Positions 1 through 6,137 of a stretch of 7,287 nucleotides of DNA are shown in pieces (positions within the stretch are counted from its first letter, which is position 1; the number at the start of each line of letters is the position of its first letter). The translations under genes were made by a program, and so were the position numbers. Origin of the DNA: an uncultured Bacteroidota bacterium (lineage in GTDB: Bacteria > Bacteroidota > Bacteroidia > Chitinophagales > Chitinophagaceae); NCBI GenBank assembly GCA_903933995.1, contig CAIZMD010000601.1, positions 1 through 7,287 on the forward strand, in the 5' to 3' direction. The notes below the pieces were generated by a model, which searched no databases, was not told where the DNA came from, and was given only the letters and a program-made list of their open reading frames with translations.

Positions 1-1034
1 AAATCAAATGGCTGAAAGAAAATCAACTACAAGTTTTTGAAAACACTTACAAGTTTGTAGGTATCAAAGAATATATTTTATTCCAGTTAACGGGTGTTTG
101 GGTGGTGGATCATGCAGTGGCTGCAGCTATGGGTCTGCTAAATATTCATAGTCTTGATTGGCATGAGGGGGCGCTTGCCATGGCAGGGATATCGCGCCAG
201 CAATTACCTGAGCTTGGGGATGCCAAAACCATTTTGCCACTGCTAGAAGGGAATTCATTTTCTCTAACTACTACTAAGATTGTCTTGGGTTCTAGTGATG
301 GCGCCATGGCCAATTTGGGTTCTTATGCAATTGATGCAACTACCCTTGCTATTACTATTGGAACCAGTGCGGCTGTAAGAATCATACAAGACCAAATTCA
401 TTTGGATGCATCTATGCGAAGTTTTTGTTATCCCATTACGCAGGGTCAATACCTGGTTGGTGGGGCTTCAAATAATGGCGCGCAATTATTGGAATGGATG
501 CAAACAAAACTCTTTCAGAATCAATTTGCCACCAAGGATTTTTTTGATCAAGCTGCTCTAATACCCATTGGGTCCGATGGTCTCACAGTCTTGCCTTATT
601 TATCCGGTGAGCGTGCGCCTATTTGGAAAGAAGGGGCAAAAGCAGTTTTTTTTGGCATGGGTCCCCAGCATGGTCAGGCCCATTTGGTACGGGCCGGTAT
701 GGAAGCTGTCTTATTTAACCTCTATGCGATTGCAAAATCATTGCCCTTACAAGAGCAGCCTAAAAAAATCATGGCCAGTGGCGGATTTATTCAGAACCAA
801 ACTTGGTTGCAGATGCTTTCAGATCTGTTTCAACTTCCCGTGGAACTAAACCATGATGGAGACGCATCGGCAAGAGGTGCGCTTTTGTTGGGTATGCAGG
901 CGGCTTTTCCAACCGTTCAGTGGGAAATGCCTACTAATCAGGTTTTGCAACCAAATGCAACACTGGCAGAAGACTACCAAGAAGCTTTTCAACGCTTTGT
1001 GCAATTGAGTAGTTCCTTGGTTCCACTCATGTAA
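1..1034 (+). CDS. gntK: Gluconokinase, FGGY family (5' end missing)
   Basis: Cytoplasmic sugar kinase, probably phosphorylating D-gluconate with ATP to 6-phosphogluconate, which feeds the pentose phosphate pathway. The reading frame is open from base 3 with no start, so the gene begins outside the window. The GTG at 102 lies inside a conserved stretch (GVWVVDHAV) and is not a start. 343 residues are present; FGGY gluconokinases are about 500, so roughly 140-150 N-terminal residues with the first phosphate-binding motif are missing. Visible landmarks are KFVGIKEYI near the left edge, GSSDGAMANLG with the likely catalytic Asp (codon 297-299), the phosphate-loop-like ITIGTSAAVR, YLSGERAPIW, an FGGY signature-like FFGMGPQHGQAHLVRAGME, ASGGF and GDASARGALLLG of the ATP-binding half. 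The KFVGIKEYI and VVDH blocks resemble Bacillus GntK as I recall it, favouring gluconokinase over xylulokinase or glycerol kinase. FGGY substrate calls from sequence alone are uncertain. Confidence 0.82.
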   Translation, partial: IKWLKENQLQVFENTYKFVGIKEYILFQLTGVWVVDHAVAAAMGLLNIHSLDWHEGALAMAGISRQQLPELGDAKTILPLLEGNSFSLTTTKIVLGSSDGAMANLGSYAIDATTLAITIGTSAAVRIIQDQIHLDASMRSFCYPITQGQYLVGGASNNGAQLLEWMQTKLFQNQFATKDFFDQAALIPIGSDGLTVLPYLSGERAPIWKEGAKAVFFGMGPQHGQAHLVRAGMEAVLFNLYAIAKSLPLQEQPKKIMASGGFIQNQTWLQMLSDLFQLPVELNHDGDASARGALLLGMQAAFPTVQWEMPTNQVLQPNATLAEDYQEAFQRFVQLSSSLVPLM

Positions 1035-1053
1035 GGGTCTTTATCCTATTGAA

Positions 1054-1084
1054 TTGGTGCACTAATTAATTTTCCTTTATTTTG
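1054..1084 (+). promoter_or_regulatory. Possible Bacteroidota-type promoter before the DUF1684 gene
   Basis: TTGG at 1054-1057 and TTATTTTG at 1077-1084 are separated by 19 bp. The second matches the Bacteroidota -7 consensus TAnnTTTG at all but its second position, and the first resembles the -33 TTTG/TTG element. Transcription would start around 1091, leaving a leader of about 11 nt before the ATG at 1102. This sits in the only gap over 60 bp in the window, a sensible place for a promoter. Such AT-rich motifs occur often by chance, so this is a candidate only. Confidence 0.3.
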
Positions 1085-1101
1085 CCGCTCAACTTGATCT
1101 T

Positions 1102-2001
1102 ATGAAACGCTTTTTTATATACTGTCTTTTCCTAGTGTTATTCATGCCCAAAACCATGCTTGCGCAAACTCCCCGAACTTATCAGGATAGCATAGTGGCT
1201 TGGCATCAAAAAAGAATACAGGATTTAAAAGCACCCAATGGATGGGTGAATTTGGTGGGTCTACTATGGTTAAGCCCAGGAAAAAACAAATTTGGATCTG
1301 CTTTTAGCAATCAGATTATTTTTCAACACAAAGACATGCCTGATCAAGCGGGTACTTTTAATTGGGAAAACGGAACTGTTAATTGGGTTTCTCAAAAAGG
1401 CATTGCTACCAAGATCAATGACAGCCTGATTCAGGAAGCCATTTTGTTTTCAGCTAATGAGAATCAAGCACCACAAATTGCCTTGGGTAGTCTGCGTTGG
1501 AACCTGATCAAAAGAGAAAATAAAATAGGGATTCGCTTGCGCGATGTAAATGCACCTGCTTTGAAAAAATTCAAATCGGTTCCATATTATCCTATTAATG
1601 CCAAATACAGAGTAGATGCAATTTTGGAGAAACCGGCTTCCAACAAATTAATGATCACCAATGTGCTGGGTCAAACAACTGCACAAGAAACACCTGGCAG
1701 ATTGGTTTTTCAAATCAACGGTGTTACTTATAAACTAGATGCATTAGATGAGGGAGGTGATGAACTGTTTGTGATTTTTGGAGACGCTACCAATGAAATA
1801 GAAACCTATCCTACGGGCAGGTTTATGTATGTACCAAAACCAGACGCAACAGGCCATACGGTGATAGACTTTAATAAGGCTTTTAACCCACCATGTGCTT
1901 TTACCGTACATGCTACTTGCCCATTGCCACCCAAGCAAAATATTTTACCCATTGCACTCAAAATAGGAGAAAAGAAATTTCATCCTGAACTACTCAAATA
2001 G
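1102..2001 (+). CDS. DUF1684 family exported protein
   Basis: A 299-residue protein of unknown function. An N-terminal signal peptide is clear: Lys2-Arg3, a hydrophobic core at about residues 4-16, and a probable cleavage after Leu-Ala (near residue 21), giving a mature protein starting near QTPRTYQ. It should act in the periplasm or at the cell surface. No lipobox is seen. DUF1684 hallmarks are GWVNLVGLLWL (47-57), IRLRDVNAPALKKF (144-157), TYPTGRFMYV (235-244), DFNKAFNPPCAF (256-267), CPLPP (273-277) and GEK (289-291). The mature part has two cysteines, 265 and 273, both in the conserved C-terminal block; a disulfide is possible but is my inference. The ATG at 1102 is chosen because it directly begins the signal peptide; no Shine-Dalgarno is present, as usual in this phylum. 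The DUF1080 gene follows after 52 bp and is also exported, so the two may be co-expressed. The biochemical role is unknown. Confidence 0.85.
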   Translation: MKRFFIYCLFLVLFMPKTMLAQTPRTYQDSIVAWHQKRIQDLKAPNGWVNLVGLLWLSPGKNKFGSAFSNQIIFQHKDMPDQAGTFNWENGTVNWVSQKGIATKINDSLIQEAILFSANENQAPQIALGSLRWNLIKRENKIGIRLRDVNAPALKKFKSVPYYPINAKYRVDAILEKPASNKLMITNVLGQTTAQETPGRLVFQINGVTYKLDALDEGGDELFVIFGDATNEIETYPTGRFMYVPKPDATGHTVIDFNKAFNPPCAFTVHATCPLPPKQNILPIALKIGEKKFHPELLK

Positions 2002-2010
2002 TTTGATGAG

Positions 2011-2020
2011 CCCATATGGG
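2011..2020. repeat. 10-bp perfect palindrome between the DUF1684 and DUF1080 genes
   Basis: CCCATATGGG equals its own reverse complement. Three further outer pairs (2005-2007 with 2024-2026) match after three mismatched positions on each side. It lies 33 bp before the chosen DUF1080 start and could be a small operator half-site pair, but a 10-bp palindrome also arises by chance. Confidence 0.3.
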
Positions 2021-2053
2021 AAAATCTTCTTAATTTTTGGCACAATTCAAGTT

Positions 2054-2857
2054 ATGCTAGATAAGAAAATCCTTCTGACCATTACTGCCTTTACGGCATT
2101 TGCAACCATGTCATTGGCCCAACCTAAAACAGATGCTGAGAAAAAAGCCATTCAATCTGCTAGGGAAAAAGAAGCTGCTAAAACAGAGATCTGGGAACCC
2201 GTTCCCGCCAAAGTAACTCCCGGTAAACTTGCTGGAGAAGCACCTTCTGACGCCATTGTGCTCATGAATGGTAAAGACTTAAATGCTTGGCAAAAAGAAA
2301 ATGGTGGTGCTCCCACTTGGAAGATTGACAAAGACGGTGCAACTACTGTTGTAAAAGCAACCGGAAATTTAGAGACCAAACAAGCTTTTGGTTCTATTCA
2401 ATTGCATGTTGAATGGCGTGAACCAACTGCCATTGCAGGATCTAGTCAGAGCAGGGGTAATAGCGGAATCTTCTTTATGGGCCGATATGAATTACAAGTA
2501 TTAGACTCTTATGATAATCCTACCTATGTAAATGGTCAAGCAGGTAGTATGTACAAACAACATATTCCCTTGGTCAATGCAAGCCGTAAACCAGGTGAAT
2601 GGCAGGTATATGATGTGGTATTTACTGCACCACAATTTTATGCCGATGGTAATTTGCAAACACCAGCTTATATCACCGTATTCCACAATGGGGTTTTAAT
2701 CCAAAATCATGTTGCTATCAAGGGTGGTACTGAATGGATTGGTCAACCCAAATACACAGCGCACAAAGAAAAAGAAACACTCATCTTACAAGACCATGGA
2801 AAAGATGGTGGCAATCCCATGAGCTACCGCAATATCTGGATCAGGGAATTACAATAA
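2054..2857 (+). CDS. DUF1080 family exported protein (3-keto-disaccharide hydrolase domain)
   Basis: A 267-residue exported protein with a single DUF1080 domain, a family with a concanavalin-like jelly-roll fold that domain databases now name 3-keto-disaccharide hydrolase. It probably acts on oxidised or modified glycosides in the periplasm; the substrate cannot be read from sequence. The ATG at 2054 gives a standard signal peptide (Lys4-Lys5, hydrophobic core 6-18, cleavage near SLA|Q at 22-23). In-frame TTG 2003 and ATG 2006 would prepend a second hydrophobic stretch and are less likely. A charged segment (25-44) leads to WEPVPAKVTPG, then the domain: VLMNGKDLNAWQ (69-80), GSIQLHVEWREP (113-124), RGNSGIFFMGRYELQVLDSY (134-153), GSMYKQHIPLVNASRKPGEW (164-183), ITVFHNGVLIQNH (207-219), LILQDHG (243-249) and SYRNIWIREL at the end. 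The length is normal. The stop is only 3 bp before recQ, indicating likely co-transcription without an evident functional link. Confidence 0.85.
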   Translation: MLDKKILLTITAFTAFATMSLAQPKTDAEKKAIQSAREKEAAKTEIWEPVPAKVTPGKLAGEAPSDAIVLMNGKDLNAWQKENGGAPTWKIDKDGATTVVKATGNLETKQAFGSIQLHVEWREPTAIAGSSQSRGNSGIFFMGRYELQVLDSYDNPTYVNGQAGSMYKQHIPLVNASRKPGEWQVYDVVFTAPQFYADGNLQTPAYITVFHNGVLIQNHVAIKGGTEWIGQPKYTAHKEKETLILQDHGKDGGNPMSYRNIWIRELQ

Positions 2858-2860
2858 CAC

Positions 2861-5023
2861 ATGTCAGTAATCGCATCGCCTGAACAGGTACTCGCAAACA
2901 TTTTTGGATACAATAGTTTCAGGAATAACCAGGAAGCCATCATTCAGCAAGTTTTGGATGGGGGTGACGCCATGGTGCTCATGCCTACGGGTGGAGGTAA
3001 AAGTCTTTGCTACCAAGTACCGGCACTTTGTTTATCAGGACTAACCGTTGTAGTTAGTCCCTTGATTGCCTTGATGAAAGATCAAGTAGATGCACTTTTG
3101 GTGAGTGGGGTTAAAGCAGCTTTTCTAAATAGTACACTTTCTGCAGCTGAACAAGCAGCCATTAGCCAACAGGTTTGGAACAATGAACTCAAACTGCTCT
3201 ATGTTGCACCAGAACGTTTGGTTGGATCCGATAAACAGTTTCTAAAATTTTTACAAGGGGTTCAAGTTTCTTTGTTTGCCATTGATGAAGCGCACTGCAT
3301 TAGTCAATGGGGGCATGATTTTAGACCAGAGTACCGGGTGTTAAGCGAGCTCAAAAATTATTTTCCTAATACTCCATTGATTGCGCTCACGGCTACGGCC
3401 GATGCCTTAACTCGGGATGATATTATTGCGCAATTACACTTAGAAGATTGTCCTGTTTTTGAAAACAGTTTTAACAGACCCAATATTCGCTATACCGTAA
3501 AACCCAAGCAGGGTTATTATGGAGAGCTAGTAGCTTATTTGCAAGAACACCAAGAAGACGCGGGTATTATTTATTGTTTGAGTAGGGCTGCAACTGAAAA
3601 ATTAGCGCAAGATCTTTGTGACGATGGTTTTCAGGCAGCAGCTTATCACGCAGGATTAGAAAGAGAGACCAGAGAAAAAAGACAGGAACAATTTCTCAGA
3701 GATGAAGTGCGCATAATGGTGGCCACCATTGCCTTTGGTATGGGGATCAATAAAAGCAATGTACGTTTTGTAGTACACGCAGACCTACCCAAAAATTTAG
3801 AAGGCTATTACCAAGAAACAGGAAGAGCTGGTAGAGATGGATTAGATTCCGAAGCCATATTGTTTTATGGCCAGGGCGATGTCATGAAGTTGCGCAGTTT
3901 TGCCCAAGTAGAAGGTAATGAAGAACAGACGGCCATACTCATGCAGAAATTAGCCTTGATGGTGCAGTTCTGTGAAACCAAACGCTGCCGCAGAAAATAC
4001 CTGCTCAATTATTTTGGAGAACAGACAGTGGAACACTGCGACAATTGTGATACCTGTTTAAACAAAGCAGAATTAATAGACGCTACCATACCAGCCCAAA
4101 AACTACTCAGCGCAGTAACCAGATTAAACGAACGCTTTGGTGGTAATTATGTGATTGATGTATTGCGTGGTAGCATGGCTGAAAAAATAAAACCCGAACA
4201 CAAGGGCCTAACTGTTTTTGGCAAGGGTAAGGATTTGGGCAAAGAGATTTGGCAACATTATTTGCGTGAACTAGTTCAGGATGGCTACTTGCAACAAAGC
4301 AGTGGTGAATACCCCATTTTGCAACTGACTCCCAAAAGCAGGGCGGTTTTATACAATGGAGAACAGGTGCTATTACCCGCGCCTAATCAACCTGCCCAAG
4401 TGAAAGAGTCTGTCAAAACCTATGAGAAAGCCAGCCATGAAAAAGCTTTGTTTGAAGACCTTAAAAAACTCAGAACCCGATTTGCACAGGAAGAAAATGT
4501 ACCACCTTATATTATTCTCAGTGATAGTACTTTAATGGAACTGTCTACTTATCTGCCTATCAAACACAGTGACCTCCAACATATTTCTGGTTTTGGATCT
4601 TTTAAAATTGATAAATATGGAAATGCTTTTTTAGAAGCGGTTCAGGACTATTGTATTGCAGGTCAGTTGCCAACCCGTATGCATCTAAAAGGGCCCTTAA
4701 AAGAGAAGAAACCAAAACCGGTTAAGGAAAAAGAAACGGATACCAAGAAACTAAGCTTTGAATATTATCAAAAGGGTTTGTCCATAGAAGAGATTGCAGA
4801 AGCCAGAAACCTCTCTACCAATACCATAGCGGAACACCTCTCTTTTTACATAAATAAAGGCATGCTCAAATTAGATGCTTTTGTTTCTGGTCAACATCAG
4901 GCCTTGATCAAAGCGGCCATAGATACTTATGGGGCTAATAGTTTGAGACAATTAAAAGATAATCTACCAGACAGAATCAGTTATGCCAGTATCAGAATGG
5001 TCTTGGCAACTTTGCCCCTTTGA
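2861..5023 (+). CDS. recQ: ATP-dependent DNA helicase RecQ with C-terminal helix-turn-helix extension
   Basis: A 720-residue superfamily 2 helicase that unwinds DNA 3'-to-5' using ATP, acting in recombinational repair and fork processing. All helicase motifs are intact: Walker A PTGGGKS (42-48, Lys47), DEAH (142-145) followed by the RecQ aromatic-rich loop CISQWGHDFRPEYR (146-159), TATA (177-180), FNRPNIR (204-210), YHAG (262-265), GMGINK (293-298) and QETGRAGRDG (318-327). The zinc-binding subdomain has Cys376, 393, 396 and 399, with the 17-3-3 spacing of E. coli RecQ. An RQC winged helix follows (about 405-505), then an HRDC domain (about 525-600). A Lys/Pro-rich linker (610-630) leads to a helix-turn-helix-like tail (631-720; YQKGLSIEEIAEARNLSTNT). 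That tail makes the protein about 110 residues longer than E. coli RecQ; similar tails are known in Bacteroidota and Firmicutes RecQ. The ATG at 2861 precedes the conserved N-terminal helix by the usual distance. It is 3 bp after the DUF1080 stop and 14 bp before corA. Confidence 0.96.
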   Translation: MSVIASPEQVLANIFGYNSFRNNQEAIIQQVLDGGDAMVLMPTGGGKSLCYQVPALCLSGLTVVVSPLIALMKDQVDALLVSGVKAAFLNSTLSAAEQAAISQQVWNNELKLLYVAPERLVGSDKQFLKFLQGVQVSLFAIDEAHCISQWGHDFRPEYRVLSELKNYFPNTPLIALTATADALTRDDIIAQLHLEDCPVFENSFNRPNIRYTVKPKQGYYGELVAYLQEHQEDAGIIYCLSRAATEKLAQDLCDDGFQAAAYHAGLERETREKRQEQFLRDEVRIMVATIAFGMGINKSNVRFVVHADLPKNLEGYYQETGRAGRDGLDSEAILFYGQGDVMKLRSFAQVEGNEEQTAILMQKLALMVQFCETKRCRRKYLLNYFGEQTVEHCDNCDTCLNKAELIDATIPAQKLLSAVTRLNERFGGNYVIDVLRGSMAEKIKPEHKGLTVFGKGKDLGKEIWQHYLRELVQDGYLQQSSGEYPILQLTPKSRAVLYNGEQVLLPAPNQPAQVKESVKTYEKASHEKALFEDLKKLRTRFAQEENVPPYIILSDSTLMELSTYLPIKHSDLQHISGFGSFKIDKYGNAFLEAVQDYCIAGQLPTRMHLKGPLKEKKPKPVKEKETDTKKLSFEYYQKGLSIEEIAEARNLSTNTIAEHLSFYINKGMLKLDAFVSGQHQALIKAAIDTYGANSLRQLKDNLPDRISYASIRMVLATLPL

Positions 5024-5037
5024 TTTAACTTTAGTAA

Positions 5038-6135
5038 ATGGCAAGCAAAAGAAATAGAAAGGTTGCAAAAACCAAGGAGGGGCATAACCTAGAAAGAACA
5101 AGAGAATTATTTCATGTAAACCCCGTGGTTCCTTTTCAACGTGATGCTGTTCCTGCTCCCCATATTCATGTCTTTGATTATTCAGAAGACCATTTCTCGG
5201 AATTGGAGCACCCTGAAATAGGGGAATGTTTTAATTACAAAGACAACGGACATTTTACCTGGATCAATGTAGGGGGTATTCGAAAAGAAGAAGTAGAGAA
5301 AATCTGTAGTCATTTTAATATTCACTATCTGATTGTGGAAGATATTTTGAGCGTAGACCAGCGCCCAAAGATGGATGAGATGGACAATGTATTGTTCTGT
5401 TTGTTAAACATGCTTTACTTTAATCATGAAACTGGCACGGTAGAAACAGAACAGATTAGTATTTTGCTGGGCAAAGACTATGTCATCTCTTTTCAGGATG
5501 ATGCAGAAAGAGACCTTTTTGACAACCTGCGTGAGAAGCTAAGAATGCCTAATAGTAAACTAAGATTATCCAAACCAGATTACCTCTGTTATGCTTTACT
5601 AGATACCATTGTAGACCACTATTATGTAGTCATGGAACAACTGGGTGAGCGAATAGAAAACCTTGAAGAAGAAATTATTCGTTTTTCCAATACGGGCTCC
5701 TTGCCAGATATTAATAATCTGCGCAAAGAAATGATTGTGCTCAAACGCAATGTAGTACCAGTAAGAGATTTGGTTAATGGTTTTATTAGAAGCGATAGTC
5801 ATTTATTAGAAGAGCGTACAACCAAGTATTTCAAAGACGTGCATGACCATATTATTCAAGCCACGGATTTGTCAGAGAACTATCGAGACATGATGATCAA
5901 CTTGCAAGACCTCTACTTGAGCAATGTAAACTTGAAGATGAATGAAGTGATGAAGGTAATGGCTATAGTAACCTGCTTACTAGCGCCTGCTACCGTGATT
6001 GGAGGTATTTTTGGAATGAATTTTGACCGCATACCCACATTGCACAACCAATATGGATTTTTCTTGGCAGTATCCTTTATGATTTTGATACCAGCCTATA
6101 TGCTCTATACCTTTAAAAAACGGGGTTGGTTCTAA
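5038..6135 (+). CDS. corA: Magnesium/cobalt channel protein CorA
   Basis: An inner-membrane channel of the CorA (MIT) family; members work as pentamers and import Mg2+ or Co2+ driven by the membrane potential. The 365-residue length is typical. A basic N-terminal tail of about 40 residues is followed by the large cytoplasmic domain, with YLIVEDILSVDQRPKMDEMD (97-116), a common CorA block. The long stalk helix runs about 255-304. The first membrane helix (about 305-325) ends in the signature GMN (326-328), then a short outside loop (329-339) and a second helix (340-358), with a basic end KKRGWF as in other CorA proteins. The loop reads RIPTL where many relatives have MPEL, so the usual Glu is replaced by Thr; selectivity for Mg2+ over other ions is therefore not assured. 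The ATG at 5038 follows the recQ stop by 14 bp. The stop lies 2 bp from that of the converging histidine kinase. Confidence 0.93.
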   Translation: MASKRNRKVAKTKEGHNLERTRELFHVNPVVPFQRDAVPAPHIHVFDYSEDHFSELEHPEIGECFNYKDNGHFTWINVGGIRKEEVEKICSHFNIHYLIVEDILSVDQRPKMDEMDNVLFCLLNMLYFNHETGTVETEQISILLGKDYVISFQDDAERDLFDNLREKLRMPNSKLRLSKPDYLCYALLDTIVDHYYVVMEQLGERIENLEEEIIRFSNTGSLPDINNLRKEMIVLKRNVVPVRDLVNGFIRSDSHLLEERTTKYFKDVHDHIIQATDLSENYRDMMINLQDLYLSNVNLKMNEVMKVMAIVTCLLAPATVIGGIFGMNFDRIPTLHNQYGFFLAVSFMILIPAYMLYTFKKRGWF

Positions 6136-6137
6136 GA

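Noticed and set aside
102..104. GTG as the start of the gluconokinase gene
   Set aside because: The frame is open back to base 3 and the upstream residues (KFVGIKEYI, GVWVVDH) are family-conserved, so the gene is cut by the window edge and does not start here.
646..653. Run of eight T in the gluconokinase gene as a possible frameshift site
   Set aside because: The conserved frame continues unbroken on both sides (AVFFGMG), so there is no sign of slippage or a broken gene.
568..849. 93-residue open frame overlapping the gluconokinase gene
   Set aside because: It lies wholly inside the clearly conserved kinase frame, has no recognisable motif, and looks like chance.
1035..1101. Terminator in the gap after the gluconokinase gene
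   Set aside because: I found no stem of useful length followed by a T-run; the only AGG/CCT pairing is too short.
2003..2053. Upstream TTG/ATG start for the DUF1080 gene
   Set aside because: It would add 16-17 residues with a hydrophobic stretch before an already complete signal peptide; the ATG at 2054 fits much better.
5003..5033. Promoter-like pair TTGG and TAACTTTA, 19 bp apart, before corA
   Set aside because: The spacing fits, but the last base of the -7 element is wrong and transcription would start on the corA start codon, giving a leaderless message; co-transcription with recQ is simpler.
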